Positions 20,215 through 33,216 are shown, numbered from the stretch's first letter. The stretch is 64,000 nt of DNA from Symbiodinium microadriaticum (GCA_001939145.1 LSRX01000757.1:1-64000), one strand, 5' to 3'. Translations and numbers: made by a program. The notes: a model not told the origin generated them from the letters alone.

Positions 20215-20470
20215 CTTTGAAGGGTTTACGGGAGGTTATAGAATGGTTCGATAGAAGGGCTTTCATTTATAGTTTATAACCCATAGTATGGCAGGTTTGC
20301 TAGAAGGGCTGGGGGGCTTGCAGAAAGTTTCTCAGGAAGTTTACAGGCAAGCTTAGAAGAGCATTTGCAGAGGGTTGTAGAAAAGGTTTATTGCAGGGTG
20401 TGTCGAAGGTTTACCGAAGCATTTCGACATGTTTACAGGAGGGTTCGTAGAATGGATTCTAGCAGGATAG
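20215..20470 (+). repeat. Degenerate minisatellite with GTTTAC(A/G)GG-like units
   Basis: Related units recur roughly every 15-40 bases: GGGTTTACGGGAGGTTATAG, AGTTTACAGGCAAGCTTAG, AGGTTTATTGCAGGGT, AGGTTTACCGAAGC and TGTTTACAGGAGGGTTCGTAG. The units are too diverged for a firm consensus. It looks like an old tandem array with no coding frame. Confidence 0.5.
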
Positions 20471-20506
20471 AACGGTTCATAGTCGAGGCGTTGTGTGGAT
20501 AGGTGA

Positions 20507-20605
20507 ATGATGGGTGGATGGACGGATGGATGGATGGATGAAATACATGAAGAGATGGATACATGTTGCGATCGATGGATGGACAGACGGACGGACGGAG
20601 GCGAA
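20507..20605 (+). repeat. GGAT / GGAC tetranucleotide repeat
   Basis: GGAT and GGAC units run from 20507 to about 20542 and again from about 20571 to 20603, with a short unique piece between them. Confidence 0.9.
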
Positions 20606-21701
20606 GATGTTCGGTGTTGTCTCGCTGTTACAAGCGCTTTCTGGACTTTCCTTCTTGCTTGTTACAATGTGTTTGTGCACTGGTGCCAGCTGCACTTGTA
20701 AGGTGAGCGGGAAAGTCGTCGACAGGGTATCGCGAGGCCCGATGATTTGGGTGCCACAGCTTTAGACTTTTGGCTGCAGCAAGCAGCAGAACGGTTCGCA
20801 GTTCGCAGTGGCTTACGCTCAACCACTGAGGCTGCTATCGCCAGAGCCCTGGTGCTGTGTCTCCAGGAGCGCCGTTCGGCGATGTCAGCTGGATAGGCAA
20901 CTGCAGTATTGAGGCTGGGAGTTTTCCACCCATCCCCACAACACGGCGCTTGAAGCACCTCGTGAAGTGGGCACACAGGCACCTTCACGTGCACACATCG
21001 AAGAGATGCTTGACTTACTGATGTTTCCAACAAGGCTTTTGACAAGGTGCGGCCGTTGGGTGGGAAGGCAGGGTGTCTTACTGCATTGTCTGCCGTTTTG
21101 ACGGCAGGCCTGGAGCGCTTGCGGGCAACTGGAGATATGCTGTTCTTGTAGAGGCACCTCTGCTAGGAACAGAAGGAGCGCACCGGGCGTACTGCATTTG
21201 GCAGGTTGCATGTGCCTTTGCGTCCGAGACTTGCATATGAGGCTTCTCCTCTGCTTCCTATGTCCGCGGGAGTCCGAACCTTCCGTCTGAGGCCTTGGGC
21301 GCAGCGCGCCTACTTCCTGCATGCCATGCGAGGCGGAGGGTTGAGGCGAGGCGAGGCGCGTGGCCCGCGCGACGGCATGGTGCTTTGCTTTGCTTCGCAG
21401 GGCCCGGCTGGGGGAGGGCCCTGGCCAGTCCCTCCGCCACCTGCTGCCACTCTATCGCTTTCTACAAAGAAGCCGGGCCCCCCAGCACAAGCTAAATGAG
21501 GTGAATTCAGACCGGACTGAGAAAACCTAGTCTGCACGTCCAGCTTTATTCTGCTTCAAGTACATGCAGGTGCAGTTGTGGAGGTGCCGGGTGCTACTAG
21601 CTGCTTTGCAAAGCCTTGCGGGAGTTTTTGCTTGCGACTCATGCTGAGCAGCTCTTCCTCTCAAGCTTGCCCTCTCTCTGTTTATTCGTCTCTCGCTGAA
21701 G
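20606..21701. other. Upstream region of the KH gene; no gene recognised
   Basis: Only short unassigned frames are seen. The sequence just before the KH gene (about 21660-21700) is rich in CT, which could be leader or intron sequence. Confidence 0.3.
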
Positions 21702-21879
21702 ATGGCGTTTCAGGATGAGTTTGTCATTGGTGCGGGCATCTTGTTTGCAAGAGTGAAGAGTGTTGGAGATACTGAGGCAGGTCATGAGATTGCTCTAGTG
21801 CTCAGGACCAATGGACACACACTCCCTATTTTTTCCATCAAATTTGGAGCTGAAGCCACCGGGTTTGGAGCCCTGCTGG
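21702..21879 (+). CDS. Possible 5' exon of the KH-domain gene
   Basis: An ATG-started frame of about 59 codons ends just before a GTAACA donor-like site at 21880. A TCTCTAG acceptor-like site at 21934-21940 precedes the KH reading frame, but splicing these exact sites does not join the frames. Either the true boundaries differ or this is a separate small frame. It encodes no known domain. Confidence 0.3.
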
Positions 21880-21941
21880 GTAACACCCAGCCGCTCCCTG
21901 CTTCCGAGCCTCAACCATCTCTATCTCAATCGGCTCTCTAG

Positions 21942-22397
21942 CCTGGCATCGACGTCCGCGGAGTCCGAGGACAGCGAGAGCTGCAGCGACTCCTCCACCT
22001 CTCCGAACTTCGCCTCGCTGCTCCCGGGCCCTTCGCCCCAGGAGCTCCTGCGGTCGCCTCTACCCCCCCCTCCCGGCCTGACCATGTCGCCTTACACCGA
22101 GTCGGAGCCGCGGTGCCAGCTTCCGGTCCAGCCGAAGCCGAAGCCGATGCCGAAGTTGAAAAGCTTCAATTTCGCCGTTGTCTTCCAAGGCTACGATTTG
22201 ACAAAGCATGCAGACTTCGAGCTGGTGCCTCGCTTAATCGGGCGGCGTGGTTGCAACATGGCCCCGATCTACAACACCGGGGCTGGCGCACGTGTTCGTG
22301 GTCGGGGGAGTGGCTACAAGGAGGTCAGGACGCCTCACGGCGACTACGAGAGGGACGAAACGCTACAGCTGGCTGTCTCGTGCCGCTCGAGCCTTGG
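21942..22397 (+). CDS. KH-domain protein, main exon
   Basis: The frame runs through an S/E/D-rich then P-rich leader and enters a KH-type RNA-binding fold (about 22190-22397). It has an LIGRRGCNM block, corresponding to the GxxG loop region of KH domains (I-G-x-x-G), and a RVRGRGSGYKE segment typical of the STAR/KH-like proteins expanded in dinoflagellates. The likely role is binding RNA, but target and process cannot be told. The first Met in this frame is at about 22084, in LTMSP, so the start may lie in an upstream exon. A GTACAA donor follows at 22398. Confidence 0.65.
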
Positions 22398-22570
22398 GTA
22401 CAAAATTGCAACACTTTATTGTAGTTTTGAAACATGTTTTTTTCGTCAGCTTCTCTGCTTTTGAGTCTTCTGTGTTCTCTGTTCTCTCTTTTCAGAATAT
22501 GTTTTTTTCCTTCAGCTTCTCTGCTTTTGAGTTCTGTGTTCTGCGTTCTCTCCTTTCAGCTTCTGCTTAG
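22398..22570 (+). other. Intron of the KH gene with a duplicated 3' end
   Basis: The inferred intron begins GTACAA (22398) and ends TTCTGCTTAG (22570). The join reads SSLG-KEIKEAALKE, which preserves the KH frame. Its second half contains two tandem copies (22434-22495 and 22499-22559, about 61-62 bases each, near-identical) of a T/C-rich block ending in TTTTCAG or CCTTTCAG, so three AG acceptor candidates are present. The exact acceptor is inferred. Confidence 0.55.
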
Positions 22571-22718
22571 GAAGGAGATCAAGGAGGCGGCCTTGAAAGA
22601 GACCCTGGGCCTGGTGAAGGAGATCTCGCAGCACTTCCGCCGCTTCTGCCGCTACTTGGGCTCAGCTTTGCTTTGCTGGTTTTGCGGACTTGAGCTGCAT
22701 GGAAACATGCTGTTCTAG
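22571..22718 (+). CDS. KH-domain protein, second exon
   Basis: The frame gives KEIKEAALKETLGLVKEI followed by SQHFRRFCRYLG, which matches the C-terminal helix of the KH-like proteins of this group (an amphipathic helix, then H-F-x-R-x-C). It runs on to a TAG at 22716 through hydrophobic residues that look less like the family, so a further intron may begin near 22665. Confidence 0.5.
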
Positions 22719-25700
22719 TGCTTTTTCCTGCCATCTAGAGGCAAGAACAAGCTGCAATTCACGGATTTGTACGTGGTGCAGTGAAGCTGGCGCTGCTGTG
22801 AAGGCAGGCCGGCTTATCCTCACGCAAGTAGCCTGGCCTTTCTCCCAAGATTCTTGATTGCAGGACATCTGTTTGGCTTCTTGTAGATGGGACTCTGTGG
22901 GCGGCCAGACACGGGGCAGTGACCTTGCTAAACTTTCGGTGAAGGGTTCAGCACCCTCAGTGTCAGCTGGGGCCATGGCATGCTGCATCAAGGTCTGATG
23001 GCATTGAGTTCGAAGCCCTGCGCCGCCGGTGCGAGTTCGTTTTGTTATGTGAAATGACAAGGCAATCCGCAGCACATGCTTGCAGGGCTTCTCTTAAATG
23101 CTCCAATTGCGAGAGCAATTGCATGTTACTTCGTTTCTGGAGGCAGGTGTGCAGAACGTGCCTTGCCCACTCCAAGAACGTAATTACATTCTGTACAGAC
23201 ACTGCGTGTTGAAGCCAGGGTTTCGGATTCTGCTCTGCTGTTGCTGAGCCGGACAACGACGTGTGGCCAACATGTATACGCACGGTGCATTCACCGTTTG
23301 GGAGTGCACGGAAGATGGCTTGATGTCACTGACTGACCCTGCTGAATCGACTCGAGATGTTTATGATGTAAGACCAACTGCAGACGACTCGCCGATGAAG
23401 ATATCAAGCATGACGTTTCGCCAGATGTAGATGCGAAGGTGAGGTTTGCTAGAACAACTTCTTTCTTTCCACTACGGTGGAAGCACGGCACGAATGATGT
23501 GCATGCAAGACAGCGACCAGCGACGAAGTGGTTGCAAAACACGCTGCTTGATCAAAAGGAGAATGCCCTGCTTCGTGACTGCATGGAAAACTCACTTCTG
23601 CAGGTCGTGCTTGAGTTGTGTTCGACCCTGGCAGCAGCACGTGGGATGCCGTGGTCCCAGAAAGCAACGCTACGCTGCTCGCAGGTACTTGGGTTCTTAA
23701 TGGATGGGTTCCAGACCGGTGTTTCGCTGCAGGAAGCACCCCGAAATCAATTTGCACAGTTTCTACGTCTGATGACCCGGAGTCCAGGTCCACGAGAAAT
23801 CTCCCCGAGGAGTGCGTCGGTGCAGTCGCACATGTTCTACCCTGAGGGTTTGGGGTGCCTAGTTTCATGGTTAGCTTCTGCAAAACAGAAAATTTGAAAA
23901 GTAGGGTGCCCCAAAACGGGGGTAGGAAATGACCCTTCAGGTATTGGCTTGTGATTAATCTTACTTCGGTCTCCTTCTCGCATTGTTGTGTCTGGCATTT
24001 GCGCAGGAGATGTCGCAATCTCGCGATGCAGAAATGCCGGGAGAAGGCTTGGATTTCTCCCTGCTATGCTTGGACTTGAACGAACAGTAGTCATCTTCTC
24101 GCGTTCCGCACCGCATCGCAGCAACATCAGCAACAGGAGCAAGTAAGGGTTATGATGGCGTTAGCAGTCCGTTTCAATACCAATGGGGTTCACTTGTGAG
24201 GCATGGTGCCCTTCACAGATCGACGCATCGTAGCTTTGGCAACGGCTCGGGCCTCGTGGTTTGAGAACTATCGGCAGGGCCGTGATGATTCTTGTTTGGT
24301 TGCTCTCATGATGATCGACTTCGTCGTCAAGGTTTCCGTCCTTGTCTGGAAAAGTGAACGGGGTTGCGAAGGCATTAGCGCCATCGGAGTTTTACTGCAG
24401 CCGGAACGAGGTACTAAGTGCAGGTTCCGCTCATTGCTGAGCCAGGGTTGACTGTACATGATCAGCATGCCACAGTAGCGGAGTTCCCACGCTCGACATG
24501 GTATCTTGGACGTTTTTTGAGAAGCGGCTTCTTACCGGATTCAATGGACAATAAGGACAATAAGGACATGCTCCTGGTGCAGCCAGGTCTTGGCGACTGT
24601 CGCCGCGATGGAGTCTCTCAGCAAGGCCACTTCGGTAGGCTCTTCAGAGGTTGGTGCGTTTGGTTTTGTAGGACTCTTCTGCCCATGCAACTTGTACGGT
24701 GCATAGTGCATAGCTGGATCAATTCTCGACGTCATGGTGCATGCAGCTTTTCGGATCAAGCCCACGTGGTGGAAGCAGGCTTCAGGCCCTCAACGTAAGC
24801 CCAAAAAATGGCCTCGGACAGTGGGTGAAAGGTTGCAGCACGTCTTTTGTCCCGACACCCTGACACCCAATTTTCCCGACCATGCCATGGAGCCATGAAG
24901 CGAAGCTTCCAAGACATCCAAGAAGAGGAGCTGCGCCTGAAGGCAGCGCTTCCTGCCGACCGGCATTGCTTGCAGGGCAATCAGGACCTCAGAGAAGCTT
25001 AGAGTCTCAGGGGCCTCCTTTTCAGGATCACTCCTGGGACGGATATTTTTTCAGTTCCCGGGTCAGGACGGCTACAGCATCGGCACTGATTTGACCTTCT
25101 CCCGAATCCTGGATCATGACACAGCACAAGAGCGTCCATACAAAAGTCGCTCCAACGAGAGACGCTCGTCGTCAGTTCAGCTGTTGGTCTTTAAATTCAC
25201 AGTGCCTGTGTGCCGAGCATGAGCTGCTGGGTTCTTGGGTAAGCCGAGCTGACGTTTCAGTGGAGGCAAGACGGTGCTCCATTGGGGCCAGCGCAAGCTA
25301 ATGCTGGCGGAGATTGAGCTTCTTGTTGCATTGTTGCTGTGAGCCCTGCGGCTGATATGCAGCCGAACTGAGCCAGCCAAGGTTTCTCACCGAGTACTAC
25401 GAGAGAGGCAGCTGTGTAGTGCAGCCTGGCTGTGCAGATTTGGAAGGGCACGGAACTTTCCCGGGCTCATTACTTTCTAGATTGTATAGATTCTAGCTGA
25501 AGGAGGATGGAGGTCCAGGACGGACGGCGAACACTTCACAGTCCACTCAAAGTCCTTAATTGTGGCAGGCATCGGTTTTGTCTTTGCAGGTACAGTAGCT
25601 TCTGAGTGAGACGGGAGGCTCTGAGTGAACCCGCCTCAGCTCCGCAAGGTATGCGGGTGCAGCCCCTGGAACTCATATCCGGAAGCACGGCCGCATGATG

Positions 25701-28700
25701 CGTTTCGATAGACCTCTTTTTTGAACGAATTGCTTATGCTCAGCTTCCCTTGAATCTTGAAGGGTTGCCTCAAACCGGAGGCTTCTTGCAAAGATGTTCC
25801 CCAAGTTGCGATTCGTGCTGATTGACTGCAGACCTTTCTCAGACCATCTGAACAAGGCAGTGCAATCGAAACATCAGTGCACCTGTTGAGATTGCCTCCG
25901 CTTGTGTTGTGGATGCATCACGTGGCGGCAGGCTGCCAAAGAGTTGCTTTGGATCGATGGGACGCCCAGGCCCCTTCGAGCTTGAGATCGCTTCCGGATT
26001 CTATAACTGAATGTTAACGCTCCCCGAATTGCCCTGTAAGGATTCGCTGCGAGCAGAAGTATTTCACCGACGAGACGGCCAAAGAGTTCGAGCATTCTGA
26101 AGGTCACTTCCTTATGCAGTACACTTAGACTCTCACTTAGACTACACATTCGGTATTGTTTCCTAGTCACCAGCTTTTCCAAAGATGAGGTGTCCTTTTT
26201 ATCTCGGACGTCAGGACGAGCAAGGACGCAGCTGCTTGACTATAAGGCTTCTTGCTCTGGTATTTCTTGTCAAGAGCCGCTGTCCTAGGATGAGGGAGAT
26301 GACTATCCCAGCCTCGTGGATGGAGTCTATTGAGTTGAGCAGACGCTCCACCCGGGAGATTCGCCACCATGCCGTGCACGTGGTGCAGCAAAGGCCAGAA
26401 GGAAGTTGAAGACGACATGCGTGTCCAAGAGAGATGGCACCTGCTGATGACACTTGGACGAAGACATTAACTGGGTGTGGATCCAGCTTTTGGTCGCTGC
26501 GAGGAAGCCTGTGGCATCGTGTTTCAAATTTCGGCTTCCTTGGGGTGCCTGGCATGCATTGAGAACGAAGTGAACAAAGCTGCAATAGGCTCTTCCTGTG
26601 GCTTGGGCTGTCAGATGCTGGCACGACCAAATACTTGAATGGCACTGTTCATCTTCCCGCCGCGCGGCTGTAACAGAAACTAGATGTAAGTCGTACGTGC
26701 AACCCTGCGAAAAGCGGCACCTTGGCTGAGGTCTGGGGTCCAGCAACGACGACAGAAAGCCGTCTCTTCGTGGAGTTCCAAGGCCAGCATCGGAACACCG
26801 AAGAATTTTGCGAATCAGTGAGCCGCTCCAGGTCTTGACTCGGAGAGATGCTTCCGAAGCTACGATAACCGGAGCCTCTGTTGCCTTATGCTTTCATAGC
26901 GCTGGTAGATGGTCGCCGATAGTGATAGCGAGGAAATATGAGCAGCAAATGTTCTACTTCAACACGCACCGTCGAATTGCGAAGTACAAGCACGAATTCG
27001 AAGACTACTTCCGGTCGTGCTCTCAGAAGCACTGCTTTTATTGCGCGGTTTCTCGTACTGATGCTGCTATAGGCTAATGAAAGCTGTGAGTCTTATTTGG
27101 CTCTGGGGCCAGGTGCTGCTGCTTTGATTGCGCGTCGGAGGCGGCCATCTTGACAAAGTATCTTCAAGCGGTCGAGCCGATGCCCGAGGAGGTAGTGGAG
27201 CATAACCCACACATTGCTGCCAAGGACCGCAAGTGTACTTCGGAGGGCTTGGGCATGGTCAGTGTAAGCACGATGTCAGCATGCGATCAAGGATGTTCCT
27301 GGACTTAGTCGCTTGTTGGACTTCGAGTGCCACCGCACCTCAGCAGCCAGCAAGACTGTTGGCCTCGATTTCAGGTACTGCATGGCTGGTTCCATAACTC
27401 AGGTGACTATCAAGATCTTCGCTCGCTCGTCCGAGGAAATCCTGATCCAACAGAGCGGAGGAGAAGGATTCAGAAGCGTCAGACCCGAGCAAAAGTGGAC
27501 AATCGAATTTCCAAGGAACAGACCTTGTCAGAGAGACCAGAGGTGCAGGCGACAGAAAAGCGGCGCGCTTCGGTGCCCCTGTGTTTGTGTCAGTGTGGGA
27601 GAGAGATTCTGCGGCAACGTAACCTGTGGACGGGACAGTTGACAGCCTACAGCACAGGCATCGTACGCGCGGCTGCGACAGGGGCTTGACGTGGATTTCG
27701 CCAAGGAGCGCTGTATTGCTGGTACGGCGTCGCTCCTTGTGGCTGTCCTCCGTCCGAATCAGGACTCGCAATACCAATACCGACGGTTGTCTACCTTTTT
27801 CAGGCACTGGGGCCAAAGCAGTCCCGAAGGTCACGACCCGATTTTGGATCGCCTTTGCCTCGAATTTCGTCCTTTGCGTGACGAGATCTGAGGCCTGAGC
27901 TCGCACACAAGGAAGGCGCTACATCGCATTGTGCGTGCCGGCAGCCCGTCACTTAGAGAAGCGCAGTTGCTTGCCAGGCAGTACTTTGCAGCGTGCTTCA
28001 CTGTTGCATAAAGGAAGCGTTCTGCGTCCTGGCGAAATCCGAGAAGCGCTCTCGTCCATACCACCAATGGTGAGAGCATCGGCGGGATTGTGGCTGTGGT
28101 AGTGGCTTCGCCAATTCGCTTTCGCTAGGTCCTCCCTGGCGACGCAATTATCGATGACGGGGAGGACAGTGACAGGGAGGCCATGGCACCTGAAACGGCT
28201 TGCGCGAGGTAGCAAGACTCAGCAAGACTTCAAGACGCACGCGGGCAGGTGGAGGCTGCTGAGTTTCACTCCATCACGGACTTTGAAGAGGAGACACAAC
28301 TCGAGGGGTCGGGTTCCCAGACCTGGCAGATGAAACCAGCATTCTTGTGGTCCTTGTGGTGTGTGCTCATGGATGAGAATAGTGACAATGAGTTTGATAC
28401 TAGTGGTAGATGGAAGTTACGGAGATTGACGTGGATGCGTCAATCCGCATGATTCCGCATGTACTAGTCGTGACATCGGTACCGCGATTGTGGTCGCGGA
28501 ATTGCGACGGGCTGTTAGGTTCGGATATGATCTCCGGAAGGCCGACTTTCCACAAGGCCCCGAGCTGCAAAGCTTTTGCATTTGAGAATCGACAGTGTTG
28601 ATGGAAGGTGATGGGGAGCACAGTTGGAATGTCATCGATGCGCAGCTTCCTCAAAGAAATGCCTGTCTCTGTACTGCTCGAAGACAGTCTCGCGTGTTTG

Positions 28701-29469
28701 GAGTCAGGTCGACCTACAAGCTGCGATCAGAGACATATTTTCTGGATGGGCCACTCACCTCAATTTGCGCAAACGTCGTGTGCCTGAATTTCACGAGCTT
28801 TGTCACAACCTCCGACCAGAACTAGCCGAGGTCAAAGGAACCCTCCCGCCGGAGACCAAATTGCCAGAGCACGGGCTTGCGAGGGCCACTCCCACATTCC
28901 GCAACCTGTCTGCATGTCACTGACAGGTCCTGCGATGCTGCAGCTCTTAGATGTTGATGTCAGCCAGATCGGACCCCGTGGCCCCATTGTTGAATCAGTC
29001 CGCACCTTCGTTACTCCAGAGCGCGAATTCACGTGTTCATGCGCTGTTCATGCGCTGCTACTCCCGATGCTTACTGTAGATGTGCGGGATGCAAGGCGCG
29101 GCATTCTGACTTCTCGTGCCAAGCTCGAAGCTCGGCGTTGTGCAGCCTCGTTTGCTCTCTGGGTGCAGTGGGCTTCCGGAGGCCATTCGACGCCGAGGGG
29201 ATGGACGTTTCCTCTTCATACTGAACATCATTATGCCTCCCTACCAGGCCCTCTCCTGGGCTTGCGCTCTTCCGGCCCTGAAACACCTGCACCTGAGACC
29301 ATCATGACGGCTGCTGTGGATCCATCAGCTGCTTGGCTGTCGGATCCTGCGAGTCCGCAGGCCCCGCTGCCCCCGCTGCTGGACAGTCTGGAAACTTGAA
29401 CTGCCGCAACTGAGACTTTGGAAGAATGCGGGTCAGAACAGCTTGTTCTCCCACCTGACCAGAGAGCTG
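22719..29469. other. No assigned gene over about 6.7 kb
   Basis: Many short open frames occur on both strands, but no family motif is found. A short ATG frame at 24896-25003 (about 35 residues, with QEEELRLKAALP) and frames at 27313-27642 and 28800-29399 have protein-like composition without identity. No strong tandem repeats are present. This may be intron-rich gene sequence or element debris. Confidence 0.3.
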
Positions 29470-29651
29470 TGCTCGCAGCCTTTTGAAGGCGCGCGTGTGG
29501 CACCGCTTCCTGGCAGCGAGCCACGAGGACTCCGGAACCACTGTACGTGCGAGATGCCTAGCGAAGTTGGACCTCACCGAGGAGCAGAAAAAGAAGCTGA
29601 AGGTCATCTTCTCCGTGGAGACGGGCCCTTGGGTGTGCGGCTCGTGATCCA
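29470..29651 (+). CDS. Unidentified coding-like segment
   Basis: In the frame of TGG at about 29499, the translation is SLLKARVWHRFLAASHEDSG, then a segment with LAKLDLTEEQKKKLKVIFS, ending in TGA (29646-29648). It has the look of a conserved helical protein, but I cannot name the family. No ATG is in frame nearby, so it would be an internal or final exon. Confidence 0.3.
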
Positions 29652-31427
29652 AATGGTCTGCATCTAGTACATGGCGGGAAGCCGGCAGGTGGTGAAGAAA
29701 GTCGCCCTCAAGAAGCCCACCCTCATCGGGATGAAGATTTCTATGGCCACGAGTCAGATGCCGTGGCATGTGCGAATCTCTCGGAATCTGAAGAAGCCGA
29801 GGAGAGCCACTACCAGCCTGAGGACTATCTGGAGATCACCTTGGACGTGGGGGCCCCGTGGGGCTCTGGGGCTCCTATAGAGTCCCTCTTTCCGAGCGCG
29901 AGAAAAGCCCAAGCCCGGGCGAAGCCAGGTCACCAATGGAGGAAGGGGTGGAGGCTACGAAGAAATGGCCTGAAGCTTGGGGTGTGGCCTGCGGCTCTGC
30001 CGCTACACCGGGGCAAATTCTTCCTGCGGTCGAGGTTACTCGCATGGTCTTGTGACCAAGCTGCAACAACGTCAAGCATGACCCCAGCAGCCTTCCAGCA
30101 GTGCACCAAGGCGCCACGTGAAGAGCTTGGAGTGTGGCCTGTGCTGCCTGATAGAGGTGGGGTTTGTTTCAGTTTTTGTCCTGTTACTGAGCAGCTCAGC
30201 TTGATAGGCAACTCAGGAGGATGAGCTGCCAGAGTCCACAGCTCAGGGCAAGCTCAAGCGGCAGCGTCTTTTCAGAGCTAATGCGCCAAAGTCCAAAGGT
30301 GTGCGCTCTTTGCTTTCCTTGCTTCGCACCCGGCTGGGAACCCGGCTGGATTATTCTGGAAAGCAGCCCTGCGACACTGATAGATGTGACTGTGTTGCAG
30401 GACTTTGAGAGAATGGCATTGGCGGTGTCTGATTAAGTCGCTGAGCCTCTGAACCGCGGGCAGTTGGGATGCGACCGGCCCAGTGCCAATCCTGTGCTTA
30501 GACTTCCATCATGCTCCTGGTTACAGTGCTCAATAGTGGCAACTGCTGCATGCGGCCGTTCAAGATGAAAGACTGCCATGCATGCAAGACGATGGATCCG
30601 GTCTAGACTCTGAAATGTAAGATGCGTATTGCTACGAGCCGATCGTCACTCTGGGCTTGTCCTGCCTTGCTCGACTACTCATAAGGAAGCATGTGCAGCC
30701 ATGCGTCAGGCACCGGAAACGCAGACCCACTGACTGCGCCTGCACCGAACTGGATTGGGCCGTGCACTACTCATGGCTACTGCGATCTCATCCGACTGCA
30801 CCTATGCCCACGTGCTTCCTGTTCCCAACTGTGCATAAGGCCTTCTCTGATCTGGGGCGATGCAGATGTCCGATGCGTCGTGAACTCAGTCCTTGTTGAA
30901 GCTTCAAGGGCTCTCATTTCGGCGGTGTCAGGATGTAGATGTCGCGACCGGGCGGATCTTGACAGCCACTGTTCTTGCCTCCGAGCGGCCAGCTCCCAAA
31001 GCTTTCAATGAATCGAGCATGTTGAAGGCAATCCGTGTTATGAATTGGCGGCATGTTGAGCTGGTAAAAGTCTCAGGGAGATCGAAGCCAACCGTGACTA
31101 CCAGCTGACGATCTTCGTGACTTGGCCCCCAAGTTGGCGCCGGCTCCTGCAGCTGTCGCGAACAGCTGACGTGGGTTGATGCCTCTTCCAAGGTGAGAAA
31201 CCCGACCCTCACGATTCCGGCCTATGAGGTGCCTTGAGACATCACTCCGAACTCTTTTGGGCCACTGGAGTGCTCCCCTTTGGCCCAAGCAGTTGTGCAT
31301 ACTACTAGTGGGTATTCTGTCGCCTCGTGAGTTTGCAAAATTACCTGCTTCGGTGAAAAGTGCAGGAAGCAATGTGGAACGTTTGGCATCTGGACACCTT
31401 TGACAGCCCAGGGTCATCTGGTGCTGG
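29652..31427. other. Unassigned, with an acidic coding-like frame near 29763-30000
   Basis: A + strand frame from 29763 is acidic (ESEEAEESHYQPEDYLEITL) and could be an exon. The rest shows only short frames. No repeat or RNA gene is recognised. Confidence 0.3.
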
Positions 31428-32093
31428 GTGCTCGATTCAACCCACCTGTCGCAGCTATGCTTGCCAGATTTTTTTATGCCCATCTCGCCACGAACCTATA
31501 AGGTCTTGCCCACCTTCCGCGACTCCATAACCTTGCCGACAACTCAGCGCAAATCCCGGCCTTTCTTCCGAAGCAAACGCTTTCTCACGGCAAGGCCGGG
31601 ATATCCCGTCTACAACAAAGCCCGGCAGTGGGTGGTGCGGAATCAGGAGCGATGCTCATCTCGCTACTTCTCACCACTTCTCGCTTTCGCATGCTCGGCC
31701 TCAAAGGACCCTGTCACCGGTGCGACCTACCGCAACGGGTTTCGAGCTCAGCTTGAAAGGCTCCGGATCCAGGCCGCGCTGGGGCGATGTACCGCCACGA
31801 GGCTCTCTGAGATTCCTGGACTCTTCGTCCAGTTCCAGCTGCCAACAAAGCTGGTTCCCGGAGATGTCTATGCCCAAGACGCGGCGAGGAAAGGACGCTC
31901 ACAACTGGTCTGCACGCTGCAGGTCATTGCCATCGAGGCTCCGACTGGCTTCAACTTCCTGACGGCGGTGTCCCAATCCTGCTGTAAGACCGACGAAGTT
32001 ACGCGACTTGCAATGCAGAAGCGCACCGAGGGTCCGCAAGATTCGTGTGCCGACTTCCGCTGGGAGCCGATGGAGGCAGTCCCCACAACGTGA
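31428..32093 (+). CDS. Exon-like region of a P-x-GFNF modular protein (gene A)
   Basis: A 221-codon frame ends in TGA. Its middle reads FVQFQLPTKLVPGD and then IAIEAPTGFNFLTAVSQSCC. The pattern (beta-rich Q-L-P-T, then P-x-GFxF, then Cys) recurs in several frames up to 40.0 kb. From general knowledge, large repetitive membrane or secreted proteins of this look are common in dinoflagellates, but I do not know their function. Introns are likely, for example GTAAGA at about 31983. Confidence 0.35.
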   Translation: MLDSTHLSQLCLPDFFMPISPRTYKVLPTFRDSITLPTTQRKSRPFFRSKRFLTARPGYPVYNKARQWVVRNQERCSSRYFSPLLAFACSASKDPVTGATYRNGFRAQLERLRIQAALGRCTATRLSEIPGLFVQFQLPTKLVPGDVYAQDAARKGRSQLVCTLQVIAIEAPTGFNFLTAVSQSCCKTDEVTRLAMQKRTEGPQDSCADFRWEPMEAVPTT

Positions 32094-32239
32094 GAAGTGA
32101 AAGCGCTTTGAAAGAGGTGTCAGTAAGCTCGGCAAGACACCTTTGCAGGATGCATTTCTGTACTTGCCGAACTCCATGATCACTTGCATTGACAACATGA
32201 TTACCATGCAGGACCCCTTCTTCGTGCGTGTGTTTTCAG

Positions 32240-32420
32240 CAAGAGCGGGAGCGCTCTTGATTCCACTGGACCTGTGCAGGTCCAGGAGCCGAAGAATATT
32301 CCGGAACTGCGTGTGATGATGTTCCGGCTGACCTCGCGAAACCCCGCGAAGACTCCGCATGCTCTTGACTTAGCTTTGCGTCAGCTTCATCGGTTGAGCG
32401 GCACATTCGGCACTTCTCAG
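32240..32420 (+). CDS. Exon-like segment of gene A
   Basis: After TTTTCAG at 32239 and CTGTGCAG at about 32279, the frame gives VQEPKNIPELRVMMFRLTSR, with MMFRLTSRNPAKTP following. The F-R-L-T-x-x-N-P phrase is the kind of module seen in the same modular protein type. Boundaries are uncertain. Confidence 0.3.
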
Positions 32421-32924
32421 CTTTCTGAGACGGGTGTGACAGAGACGTCCCTTGCCTTCCAAGACATTCCTGAACCACTGGAGCATCACTCACACGGCCA
32501 ATGGTGCGATCATGAGCACGGAGGCGCGAACGGGCGAAACACTAGACTGCTTCATGTGTCGCACCAGAAGCGGCAAGAGCCGTTGGATGCTGCAGCAAAG
32601 CATCTGGCAGCTGCCAGGCCATCAAGAGCTGGGATGTTGTCTGTCGCTCAGAGACTGACACCAAGAGCAACGATAAGATCAATATTTCCAAGCTTTGCAG
32701 CCAAAGTATCAACGATGCTAGTCGTATCGAAGAGCCCCAATTTTTAAATGTCAGGCTTCAGAGTAACAGTACGAGCAAAGCGAAGAGTCTGAGTTGTAGC
32801 GCTAGAAACAGTAGCAACGACAATAGTGGCAGTAGCAAGTCAAGGCAAAAGCAAAGGAGATGGTAGCACCAACGGTTCGCACTATGATTGCATTCGCACT
32901 TGTAATAGGAGTAGAGGCAGAGTA

Positions 32925-33180
32925 GGAGGAGGAGGAGGAGTAGGAGTAGGAGTAGGAGTAGGAGTAGGAGTAGGAGTAGGAGTAGTAGGAGTAGTAGGAG
33001 TAGTAGGAGTAGTAGGAGTAGTAGGAGTAGTAGGAGTAGTAGGAGTAGTAGGAGTAGTAGGAGTAGTAGGAGTAGTAGGAGTAGTAGGAGTAGTAGGAGT
33101 AGGAGTAGTAGGAGTAGTAGGAGTAGTAGGAGTAGTAGGCGTAGTACGAGTAGTACGAGTAGTAGGAGGAGGAGGAGGAG

Positions 33181-33216
<36 letters not shown>

